A stretch of DNA of 21,670 bases from JAIEPT01 sp038217425 (lineage in GTDB: Bacteria > Planctomycetota > Planctomycetia > Gemmatales > Gemmataceae). The stretch spans positions 1 to 21,670 of the forward strand of contig JBBQPM010000114.1 in assembly GCA_038217425.1 (NCBI GenBank), read 5' to 3'. The notes beneath the pieces were generated by a model. That model was not told the origin of the DNA, ran no database searches, and saw only the letters and a program-made list of their open reading frames with translations. Positions 1 to 6,924 of the stretch are shown piece by piece. The position numbers were made by a program, and so were the translations under genes. Position 1 is the stretch's first letter; every line of letters starts with the position of its first letter.

Positions 1-103
1 CCCTCTCCCTCCGGGAGAGGGGCGGGGGTGAGGGGGAAATGGCTCAACTCAATAGCACGGCTATTCCCCCTCACCCCCAACCCCTCTCCCGGAGGGAGAG
101 GGG
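1..103. repeat. Bipartite palindromic intergenic repeat (BIME/REP-like)
   Basis: Two arms, 1-38 and 64-103, are reverse complements of each other apart from one mismatch and one bulge, and are separated by about 25 nt. Each arm contains its own shorter palindrome: CCCTCTCC pairs with GGAGAGGG around a 5-nt loop. The next part of each arm is a G-run or C-run tract (GGGGGTGAGGGGGAA and its complement). The left arm starts at the window edge, so it may be longer. The architecture, inverted pairs of self-palindromic units, is that of bacterial interspersed mosaic elements. Function is unknown. It could fold into a long hairpin in RNA and act as a transcript end or an mRNA stabiliser. Confidence 0.8.
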
Positions 104-332
104 AGTAAATGCTTCCTGTATTTGAAGTTACTGCAACGCACTGCAAACTTCCAGCGCTGTAGTATTAGCCGCTCCGTGCGCTTCGACTCGAAAAAAATGA
201 AACTGCTTGTTTCGCTGGAACAGCGACCGGCACGAACTTTGCTTCAAAATAACAGAGTGCACGGTGGTGGACACCTCGCCAACGCTGTCCTCTCCCGAAA
301 ACCTCGTGTTGGCCAACGTAAAGGAAAATACC

Positions 333-833
333 ATGAATAGGAACTCGACAGTCGTGGGCGTTTTCAGCAGTACCGGCGCCGCTCGGCAGGCATTTGACGA
401 GCTTCGCAAATCAGGATTCACCGACGAGCATCTGGGCGTAATGGGTCGCGATAGCGAGGTCCAACGAGACGTCACAGGGAGCGCGGAAGGGAATGCGATG
501 TCTGGCGCCGCCACCGGGGCCGCGGCAGGTGCCGGCGTCGGCCTGCTATGGGGCCTGGGCGTCGCAGCAAACCTAGTCCCCGGCATCGGCCAAGTCATCG
601 CGGGCGGTACGTTTGCCGCTCTGGCAGCCAGTGCGGCCGCCGGCGCTGCCACCGCCGGTATCGCCGGAGCCCTGATCGGTTGGGGAATTTCCGATGAGGA
701 CGCCGCCCATTACGAAAGTGAAGTGAAAGCGGGGCGCATCCTGGTAACTGTCAATGCGGGCGCCCGAGCGAACCTGGCCGAATCAATTATTCAAAGATGC
801 GGCGGGCAAATTCGAAGCTCCGTCGCGGTCTAA
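333..833 (+). CDS. General-stress-protein-like (DUF1269/GSP17M-type) membrane protein
   Basis: This encodes a 166-residue protein. Residues 6-40 (VVGVFSSTGAARQAFDELRKSG) look like the GSP17M/YflT-type stress domain, a ferredoxin-like alpha/beta unit. Residues 56-119 are a very Gly/Ala-rich hydrophobic stretch containing a central VPGIGQ turn, as in a glycine-zipper membrane hairpin. The C-terminal part (ISDEDAAHYESEVKAGRILVTV) is the usual ending of this family: a short helix and a strand in which an acidic helix carries a Y-E motif. The ATG at 333 was chosen because AAGGAA lies 6 nt upstream; the reading frame stays open further upstream but has no ribosome site there. Family members are induced by heat, salt or oxidative stress; the biochemical role is unknown. 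It is the first of several stress-type genes in this part of the window. Confidence 0.8.
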   Translation: MNRNSTVVGVFSSTGAARQAFDELRKSGFTDEHLGVMGRDSEVQRDVTGSAEGNAMSGAATGAAAGAGVGLLWGLGVAANLVPGIGQVIAGGTFAALAASAAAGAATAGIAGALIGWGISDEDAAHYESEVKAGRILVTVNAGARANLAESIIQRCGGQIRSSVAV

Positions 834-851
834 AGCTGTGAATGAGAGGTT

Positions 852-890
852 GAAGCGCCTGGGAAGGGAACTTCCCTTCCCAGGCGCTTC
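852..890 (+). terminator. Long perfect hairpin after the stress gene, no U-tract
   Basis: An 18-bp perfect stem (GAAGCGCCTGGGAAGGGA and its complement) with a 3-nt ACT loop starts 18 nt after the stop codon of the upstream gene. No run of T follows on either strand, so it is not a standard intrinsic terminator. It could be a 3' mRNA-stabilising hairpin, a bidirectional barrier or a mobile palindrome remnant. Confidence 0.4.
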
Positions 891-992
891 TGGAAACCCG
901 AAAACGAAAAATTTCCACAGGAAAACAGCAACCACATCTCATGTGCATCTATGCGCCGCCGATTTTGATTTTGACAAACGAGTTGGTGACCC

Positions 993-1475
993 ATGGCAAA
1001 CTCAAACCTGGCGGCCTATCTGAATAATCATCTCGCCGGCGCCGTTGCGGCCGTCGAAATGATCATACACCTGGAAAAGGCCCACGCAAATTCCGACGTT
1101 GCAAAATGTCTCGCAGACCTTCATGCGAATATTCACGACGACCGCATCGAGCTGGAACGTCTCATGCAACGATTGGGGATTTCGCAAAGTCCCGTTCGAA
1201 AGTCGATGGCTTGGCTGGGTGCTAAAGCAGCAGAAGTTAAGCTGACGCTTGATGATCGAGCCGCCGGACCGCTTCACCTCCTGGAAGCTGTTGAGGCAAT
1301 TGCGATAGGCATTCATGGAAAGGCCTGTCTATGGAGTGCGCTGGCCGCATTCGGTGCGCCTGAGATCTCGGCCGCTGACCTTGAACGTCTTGAAAAACGA
1401 GCCAACGAGCAGCGATCCAGGATTGAAGAACTTCGGTTAAACGCTGCGAAATCGGCACTTCGAGAAGACATTTGA
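993..1475 (+). CDS. Four-helix (ferritin-like) hypothetical protein
   Basis: The product is a 160-residue soluble protein predicted to be almost entirely helical. The first helix (HLAGAVAAVEMIIHLEKAH) and the third (HLLEAVEAIAIGIHGKACLW) both carry regularly spaced His and Glu. A second helix holds DDRIELERLMQRLG, and a Lys/Glu-rich amphipathic helix ends the protein. This pattern resembles ferritin-like four-helix proteins found near stress genes in several phyla, but I cannot name a family with certainty. No signal peptide or membrane span is visible. The start codon has only a weak upstream GGTGA. The Glu and His residues in helices 1-3 could bind a metal pair, but this is inference from spacing. 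Confidence 0.7.
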   Translation: MANSNLAAYLNNHLAGAVAAVEMIIHLEKAHANSDVAKCLADLHANIHDDRIELERLMQRLGISQSPVRKSMAWLGAKAAEVKLTLDDRAAGPLHLLEAVEAIAIGIHGKACLWSALAAFGAPEISAADLERLEKRANEQRSRIEELRLNAAKSALREDI

Positions 1476-1743
1476 TCGGCAAGCCCAGGTCTCGCAGCAT
1501 CACGTCACACAATCTCAAGATCTAATCCTTCATCACGTTCCGGTCCTACATACTCATAATTATGCCGCAACCGTCTCGTTAATAGCGAGCCATCCTGCCA
1601 ATAGGTTGGTAGAGTTGCTTGCAAACTATCTCAAGAAGTCCTGCGGCACACCTTTTGCTCGAACTAAAATGTCGACCTTGATCGCCTCAATCCTCATCTC
1701 ACGGCGAATGGGCACGGACTAAATTTAATTGGCGGGACTTCAA
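1476..1743. other. Intergenic stretch with no recognised gene
   Basis: These 268 nt lie between two plus-strand genes. The stretch is richer in A and T than its surroundings and has no convincing reading frame, RNA gene, repeat or terminator. The promoter of the glycosyltransferase gene presumably lies here, but no clear -35/-10 pair could be picked. Confidence 0.5.
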
Positions 1744-3000
1744 ATGTCGACACTCGAAGCAATTGGCTATACCACTTTGGCTCTCACGCTATCGCTGCCG
1801 ATGTATTGGGCAGGGAAGATACTTTTCTTCTTGATTCGCCCTGGCCACCGTCAGGATGAATCGCTAGAAGCGACGCCTTCTGTCGCAGTAATTCTGGCAG
1901 TACGAGGGGCTGATCCGTCCCTTTCCCGCTGTCTCTCCGGGTTACTCGAACAAAATTATCCAAACTATTGCGTCCGAATCGTGATCGATAGTGCGGAAGA
2001 TGCGGGCTGGACACTGATTGAAAAGACTCTCGCCGCGTATCCGGAACGCACTGTCGATGTGCGCGTGGAGAAGTTAACGACGCGACGCAACACGTGCAGC
2101 TTGAAGGTTAGCGCCGAGTTACAAGCAATTGCTTCACTCGATCCAGACGTGGAGATTGTCGCACTGATCGACGCCGATTCGATTCCCGCTCCGGACTGGT
2201 TGGGAGCAATGGTTCAGCCCTTTTCCGATCCTCAGGTAGGGGCATCGACTGGAATACGTTGGTTCGCCCCTCAGGACGATCAATGGGGAACGATCGTTCG
2301 CTACGTTTTCAATGCAGCGTCGCTTCCTCAGATGTACGAATTCAATATTGCCTGGGGAGGCTCGCTGGCGATTCGCCGAAGTGTATTTGAAACCACAGAC
2401 CTGTTGGAGATCTGGTCTCGAAGCTTCTGTGAAGACACTGGCATCCATTCGGCGATCCACAGGAACGGCCTACGCGTGGCCTTCGCTCCGCGCGCGACGC
2501 AAATCAATGCCGAATCGATCGACCTACGAAGTTGTTACAACTTCTTACTCAGGCAACTATTGTGCGTGCGATTGCACCTGGTCGACTGGCCCTATCTCTT
2601 TGCGGCCAATCTCGCCAACACCCTCGCCCTGATTGCCTTGGCCGCCCTTTTGGTGTGGAATGTGTACGCACAAAAATGGGAAGGAGTCTTCCTATCCTGC
2701 GGGCTTCTGGGCCTTTACTTCAGCGGCTCGATTGCGGCATTGAACCTACTGGAGACACGTATTCGGAAGATCGCTCCAGTTCAAGCCCTGGGCTCACCCC
2801 GTCCAGCCTTCTCTTGGAAAACGATCCTCGCCCTGCTCCTGACGCAAGTTTTGGCCTCATTTATCATGATCGTGGCGATCTTTGCTCGTCGGGTCGTTTG
2901 GCGCGGGATAACCTACCACATCAACGGACCGGAGAACATTCGGTTGGTAGCGTACCGTCGCTTCCAGCCAACGACTGATTCTTTGAGTTCCATCGTCTAG
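1744..3000 (+). CDS. Family 2 glycosyltransferase, membrane-anchored
   Basis: The 418-residue product has an N-terminal membrane helix (about residues 7-31), a GT-A catalytic domain (about 47-275) and three or more C-terminal membrane helices (about 284-305, 313-335 and 359-382). Family 2 signatures are present: the opening strand VAVILAVRG, the metal and nucleotide-sugar binding motif D143-A-D145, the acceptor-site GGSLAIRR (205-212), the catalytic-base region E230-D231 and a QxxxxR helix (LLRQLLCVRL) where processive enzymes have QxxRW. The tail VVWRGITYHI resembles the WRG-Y motif of lipid or carotenoid glycosyltransferases. It probably transfers a sugar to a lipid acceptor at the cytoplasmic face; donor and acceptor are unknown. 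ATG 1744 is preferred; a TTG at 1729 would add five residues. Confidence 0.85.
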   Translation: MSTLEAIGYTTLALTLSLPMYWAGKILFFLIRPGHRQDESLEATPSVAVILAVRGADPSLSRCLSGLLEQNYPNYCVRIVIDSAEDAGWTLIEKTLAAYPERTVDVRVEKLTTRRNTCSLKVSAELQAIASLDPDVEIVALIDADSIPAPDWLGAMVQPFSDPQVGASTGIRWFAPQDDQWGTIVRYVFNAASLPQMYEFNIAWGGSLAIRRSVFETTDLLEIWSRSFCEDTGIHSAIHRNGLRVAFAPRATQINAESIDLRSCYNFLLRQLLCVRLHLVDWPYLFAANLANTLALIALAALLVWNVYAQKWEGVFLSCGLLGLYFSGSIAALNLLETRIRKIAPVQALGSPRPAFSWKTILALLLTQVLASFIMIVAIFARRVVWRGITYHINGPENIRLVAYRRFQPTTDSLSSIV

Positions 3001-3088
3001 CTTTACGCTGCGAAACACTTTTCTGAGCCACTAGCCTTTCTTGTCAGAGAAGCAATCGTCGGTTTAATAGCGCCGGCGGCCTGGCCGC

Positions 3089-3961
3089 TCAACTACTTCG
3101 CACCTTGCCGCCAAGCAGCGTGAGAATCTCTCCGGAAATGTAACTGCTGTCCGCTTCCGAAGCGAAGAATACAAAGGCGGGCGCAACTTCTTCAGGTTGG
3201 CCCGGCCGACCGAGCGGCGTATCTGCGCCGTGTTTGGCGACTGCTTCAGCAGGCTTCGAAACAGGTTGGAGGGGGGTCCAGATCGGCCCCGGTGCGACGC
3301 AGTTTACTCGAATGCCTCGCTCAATCAGATTTTGCGCCAAGGATTTGGTAAATGCGTGAATGGCGCCCTTCGTGCTGGCATAGTCAATGAGAGTCTTATT
3401 GCCCTCGAGACCGGTAATCGAGCCGCAGTTGATAATTGCGCCCCCTTCGGGCAGGTACTTCACGGCTGCTCGAGCCATGTAGAAGTAGCCGAAAATATTG
3501 GTTCGGAACGTAATCTCGAGGTCGGAGTCCGTAATGTCCTCCAATCGCTCACGCGTTTCCTGATAAGCAGCATTGTTGACGAGAATATCCAGTCGGCCAA
3601 AGGCTGCAACGGTTTTCTCTACTGCCGATTGACAAAATGCCGAATCTTGCACATCGCCAGGAATAAGTTCGCATCTGCGACCTTCCGACTCCACCGCCGC
3701 TTTGCACTCTTCAGCATCGGACTGCTCGGCCGGCAAATAGATTATTGCCACGTCAGCGCCTTCGCGGGCGTAAAGCACCGCAACCGCTCTTCCAATCCCT
3801 GAGTCGCCGCCCGTGATGAGCGCAGCTTTACCCACCAGCTTGGAACTTCCTTTGTATAGAGGAGCTTTAAAGCGAGGTTTAGGATCCATCGCCGAATCCA
3901 GTCCTGGCTTGCTCTGCTTCTGACTGGGGAGGGGCGACTTCGGTTCTTTTTGGCTCGACAT
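3089..3961 (-). CDS. Short-chain dehydrogenase of the general-stress type (YhdG/YghA-like)
   Basis: This NAD(P)-dependent oxidoreductase has 290 residues. It has the long polar N-terminal extension (rich in Ser, Lys, Pro and Gln) typical of the YhdG/YghA-like group. Visible motifs are the cofactor-binding TGGDSGIG (50-57), NNAA (129-132), catalytic Ser181 (in CGSITG) and the Y194-A-S-T-K198 active-site pair, followed by a PG motif (CVAPGPIWTP). The start is supported by AAAGGAAC about 4 nt before the ATG on the minus strand. The substrate is not deducible; members are often called glucose or aldehyde dehydrogenases and are part of general stress regulons. It lies 235 nt downstream of the lipid kinase gene, so it probably has its own promoter. 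A TATACT box on the minus strand in that gap is a possible -10, but no -35 was found. Confidence 0.88.
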   Translation of the reverse strand: MSSQKEPKSPLPSQKQSKPGLDSAMDPKPRFKAPLYKGSSKLVGKAALITGGDSGIGRAVAVLYAREGADVAIIYLPAEQSDAEECKAAVESEGRRCELIPGDVQDSAFCQSAVEKTVAAFGRLDILVNNAAYQETRERLEDITDSDLEITFRTNIFGYFYMARAAVKYLPEGGAIINCGSITGLEGNKTLIDYASTKGAIHAFTKSLAQNLIERGIRVNCVAPGPIWTPLQPVSKPAEAVAKHGADTPLGRPGQPEEVAPAFVFFASEADSSYISGEILTLLGGKVRSS

Positions 3962-4116
3962 TTAGGTTCCTTTTCTTTGCAAGTATAAAGGTATTAGCAT
4001 CCCGATGGTGCCTTACTTCCTTTTGATATAAAGCACGTTGCAAGGAGATTACAGGAATCGCCCTCACGAACCTTCTAACTGCAGGGGACGTTGGTACGCC
4101 GAGAACGATTCATCGT

Positions 4117-4130
4117 AGCCCGGCCGGGCT
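4117..4130. other. 14-bp perfect palindrome
   Basis: AGCCCGGCCGGGCT is a perfect palindrome in the gap between the lipid kinase and dehydrogenase genes, both on the minus strand. It could be a protein-binding site or a chance GC palindrome; it has no loop and is not a terminator. Confidence 0.3.
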
Positions 4131-4196
4131 GCGCTGTTGCTTGATGTGGACATTGACCGATCTCGATTATTTCGAAACTTTGATTCCACTTTGCCG

Positions 4197-5060
4197 TCAC
4201 GGAACGAAGACAGATACTGCTGCCGGCACGACGCGAAAGTTGGCCGGCGTTTGCGTCACCAGTTCCCCATCCGCATTCACGGGCAGCGAACGATGCGTAC
4301 GAATCTCGAACTCGTCTGCTGACATCGTGCGGACATCACTCCCCTGGCCTGGATTTCCAATCCAGATGGCGGGCGCCAACCACAGTAGGCGCCACCATCG
4401 GCGACATTCAAGCGAATACAAATTGAGCCGGCGGTCATCAATTGCGGCGTCGGGTGCGATCACCATGCCGCCGCCATAGAAGCGGCCGTTTCCCACTGCA
4501 ATCTGCAGCGTCTTAACCTGGACATTTCCCGAGGCCGAGCGAATCTCCGCCCAGAACGGCTTTGCCCTGAAAATAACCGAGAAGGCCGCCTTCGCGTAAG
4601 CCAGGCTCCCCCAAAAGCGCTTCGTCTCCTTATTGAGCGACTTTGCAATCTCAACGGAGATTCCGACGCTTGCGACATTGAAGTAGAAATTGTCGTTGGC
4701 TTTTCCCACGTCGATTCGTCGAGTTTTCCCCGCCGCAATGATCGCCGACGCCTCGTCAATATCGGTCGGTAAGTTCAGGGTCCGGGCAAGGTCGTTCGCC
4801 GTACCCATTGGCAGAATCCCCATCGGCAAGCCCGTTGCAATGATGCCGGCGGCGGCCGAATTTAGGGTTCCATCGCCGCCCCCTACAACAACAAGATCGA
4901 CCTGTTTCCTGTGGCGCTCGATGGCCTCGGACATCATAGTCGGGGTGGTAGGGAAGTCCTCCACCACCTCAAATCCGGCCTTCCTCATGACGTCGGCTGC
5001 CGAAACCGCCTGGCCAAGGCGTGCCTTTTGATTCACCAATAACAAAGCTCGCCGACCCAC
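4197..5060 (-). CDS. Diacylglycerol kinase-like lipid kinase (YegS/BmrU type)
   Basis: The predicted protein of 287 residues has the usual length of bacterial YegS/DgkB-type lipid kinases. The nucleotide-binding motif GGGDGT (60-65), GTANDLA (86-92) and the late VNADGE (261-266) are all present, along with the VNQKAR opening, a variant of the usual VNP start. These enzymes phosphorylate a lipid hydroxyl such as diacylglycerol at the inner membrane face using ATP. A GTG start at 5060 was chosen because AAAGGGGAA stands just upstream and the family homology begins there; the frame is open for 80 more codons upstream but shows no homology. It is transcribed away from the DUF72 gene across a gap of about 176 nt. 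It may work with the nearby glycosyltransferase on membrane lipids, but that is only inference from proximity. Confidence 0.88.
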   Translation of the reverse strand: MGRRALLLVNQKARLGQAVSAADVMRKAGFEVVEDFPTTPTMMSEAIERHRKQVDLVVVGGGDGTLNSAAAGIIATGLPMGILPMGTANDLARTLNLPTDIDEASAIIAAGKTRRIDVGKANDNFYFNVASVGISVEIAKSLNKETKRFWGSLAYAKAAFSVIFRAKPFWAEIRSASGNVQVKTLQIAVGNGRFYGGGMVIAPDAAIDDRRLNLYSLECRRWWRLLWLAPAIWIGNPGQGSDVRTMSADEFEIRTHRSLPVNADGELVTQTPANFRVVPAAVSVFVP

Positions 5061-5236
5061 ACGTTCCCCTTTCTGCCGATTGGCACGAGCATTCAGCCCG
5101 TCGTCCAATACGTGTTGAAGAGTCGCGTGCAAATCATATGCCGATAGCCTTAAATTTATCGAGGAAGAACGGACGTGGGCGGCGCCAGAAAATGGCACGA
5201 GAGTTGCGAAATGCTGGAAAGTCGCCCTTTCGACTA

Positions 5237-5998
5237 ATGCGGAGTCGCCTGGTGGAGTTCTGTCAAGTACGCATTGGCTGCGCCGGTTGGTCAATTCCAC
5301 GTGCGCAGATTCCGATATTTGGAACTATCGGCAGTCATCTCAAACGATACGGCCAAGTTTTGAATGCCGTTGAGATTAACTCGTCATTTTATCGATCTCA
5401 CAAAGAGTCAACATACGCGCGTTGGGCCGATACCGTTCCGCCGGGCTTTCAATTCTCATTAAAGTTGCCTAAAGCAATTAGTCATGAGCATCGCTTGATC
5501 GGAACCGAAACCTTGCTTGACAGGTTTCTGAGCGAATGTCGGATGCTTGGCCCCAAGTTGGGACCTTTGCTTCTTCAGCTCCCCCCGAGTTTGAATTTTG
5601 ATTCTGGAGTAGCAGCCTCATTCTTTAGGGCATTCCGAAGTCGGTTTGACGGTGAGATCGCCTGCGAACCTCGTCATGAGAGTTGGTTTACGGCCAAGCC
5701 CGATTGCATGCTTTCGAGGTTTCGGATTGTCAGAGTCGCAGCGGACCCCGCAGTTACCGTCGATGCAGGGAATCCCGGAGGGGCGGCAGACTTCGTCTAT
5801 TTCAGACTTCATGGCTCGCCCGAGATCTACCATTCGTGCTACTCAGATTCCTTTCTCCACACATTGCGCCTGAGGGTCGAGCATTTCGCTACGGCCGGGG
5901 TCGTTTGGTGTATCTTCGACAACACTGCCCTCGGCGCTGCGACCCCCAATGCGTTAAATCTTGTCAGTCAGCTCCGGGGAATTCAAAGGCAAGATTAG
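5237..5998 (+). CDS. DUF72 (YecE-like) family protein
   Basis: The deduced protein has about 253 residues. The DUF72 signature RIGCAGWSIP is near residue 12, followed by VEINSSFYRSHK, the LKLPKAISHEHRL segment, LGPLLLQLPPS, and the YFRLHGSPEIYHS and CIFDNTALGAATPNA motifs near the end. The fold is a TIM barrel; the biochemical function is unknown, though an enzymatic role has been suggested from conserved polar residues at the barrel mouth. ATG 5237 is taken as start; a GTG at 5252 with CGGAG upstream is an equally good choice, since homology begins shortly after it. DUF72 genes often occur in stress or DNA-repair clusters, in keeping with the UdgX-like gene next door. The two genes converge. 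Confidence 0.88.
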   Translation: MRSRLVEFCQVRIGCAGWSIPRAQIPIFGTIGSHLKRYGQVLNAVEINSSFYRSHKESTYARWADTVPPGFQFSLKLPKAISHEHRLIGTETLLDRFLSECRMLGPKLGPLLLQLPPSLNFDSGVAASFFRAFRSRFDGEIACEPRHESWFTAKPDCMLSRFRIVRVAADPAVTVDAGNPGGAADFVYFRLHGSPEIYHSCYSDSFLHTLRLRVEHFATAGVVWCIFDNTALGAATPNALNLVSQLRGIQRQD

Positions 5999-6130
5999 TT
6001 CATCCATCACGGCCGATCGCAATTTCGACGTTCGGCGATGCTCCTCGACAAAGCCATTCAAGGCGAGATGAAACAGGGGTGGCGACGGCGATCGCTACTT
6101 CACGTTCGCGCAATCCCAAGATATCGCTTG

Positions 6131-6604
6131 TTAAGTGCTGGAGAACTGCTGCGCTGCCAGGCGCAGGTCTTGTACCATGCCGTCGCGCATCTGCCTGCGT
6201 GCCGTTTTATCTGGGGCACGTAAGAGGGCGGAGGGATGATAGGTCGCCATGATCCACTTGGCCCATTCGGTGTCGAGAAGTTTGCCACGCTGCTGCGTGA
6301 TACGAAAGTCACCGAAGTAGAAATGCTTCACCGTGTTCGTAACGTAGATCAGGCTGCGGTCGATGCCGGCCTCTGCCAGCACTTCGTCGAGCAGTTTCCC
6401 GGCAGGCCCCACGAAGGGATGGCCCTGGCGATCTTCTTGATCGCCAGGTTGCTCGCCGACGAGAATCAATCGAGCGCTCGCCTTACCTTCGCCGAAAACC
6501 GTTTGGGTGGCGCGTTCGTGAAGTTCGCAGCCCTTGCAGACGTCGGCGGCCTTACGGAGGTTCGCGAGCGAGAGCCGATCGGGGACGAAATCGCGGGCCG
6601 ACAT
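6131..6604 (-). CDS. Uracil-DNA glycosylase, UdgX type, with large internal deletion
   Basis: The reading frame is intact and gives 157 residues, against about 210-220 for UdgX proteins. It shows the N-terminal Cys pair (C23-KG-C26), the motif GEQPGDQED (50-58) diagnostic of UdgX, HPFVGPAGKLLDE, VTNTVKHF (88-95) and the late HPSALLRAP (123-131). VKHF runs straight into GDFRITQQRG. From family knowledge, about 55-60 residues are missing at this point: the R-loop KRRIH that carries the uracil-crosslinking His, the ACRPW segment and the GATAA segment. Only two Cys remain in the whole protein, so a four-Cys 4Fe-4S cluster cannot form. The protein is probably inactive or has a changed role. ATG 6604 is preferred because GGGAAGG lies 7 nt upstream; an ATG at 6661 has no ribosome site. 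Confidence 0.8.
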   Translation of the reverse strand: MSARDFVPDRLSLANLRKAADVCKGCELHERATQTVFGEGKASARLILVGEQPGDQEDRQGHPFVGPAGKLLDEVLAEAGIDRSLIYVTNTVKHFYFGDFRITQQRGKLLDTEWAKWIMATYHPSALLRAPDKTARRQMRDGMVQDLRLAAQQFSST

Positions 6605-6858
6605 CGCGGAGCCTTCCCATGCTGGATCATTGTCTCGACGCGCACGGAAAGCGTCGCGCAAGCATCGCGTCTATGTCGCGTGTTTCTGGCAGTATCTCCG
6701 AGAACTGCGTCGGCATCACTTTGCGCGTGGCCGAAACTCTCCTTCCTCAGCGGGGATGACGGTGCCTGTAACGCCTTCCCGGCCGATCCACTTTGCCGCT
6801 AAGACTCAGGGAGTCGGACGCCTCGATTTTTGCGGAGCGGAAATGAAGGGCGGCAGGA

Positions 6859-6887
6859 TTGCATTCCTTTCCGCGAAGCGGTAAAGT
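6859..6887 (+). promoter_or_regulatory. Candidate sigma-70-like promoter for the DUF1501 gene
   Basis: TTGCAT (6859-6864) and TAAAGT (6882-6887) are separated by 17 nt and lie about 38 nt before the DUF1501 start codon. The rest of 6605-6924 shows no gene that I can support. Confidence 0.45.
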
Positions 6888-6924
6888 AGGGGCATTCCTG
6901 CCCATTCTCAATCGAGATCCCGCC

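Noticed and set aside
1..103. CRISPR array
   Set aside because: The two repeat copies are inverted, not direct, and there are only two.
5061..5300. 80-residue N-terminal extension of the lipid kinase
   Set aside because: No homology and no ribosome site; GTG 5060 has AAAGGGGAA upstream and gives the normal family length.
6605..6858. A gene between the UdgX remnant and the DUF1501 gene
   Set aside because: All frames give low-complexity Arg/Ser-rich translations with no motif or ribosome site.
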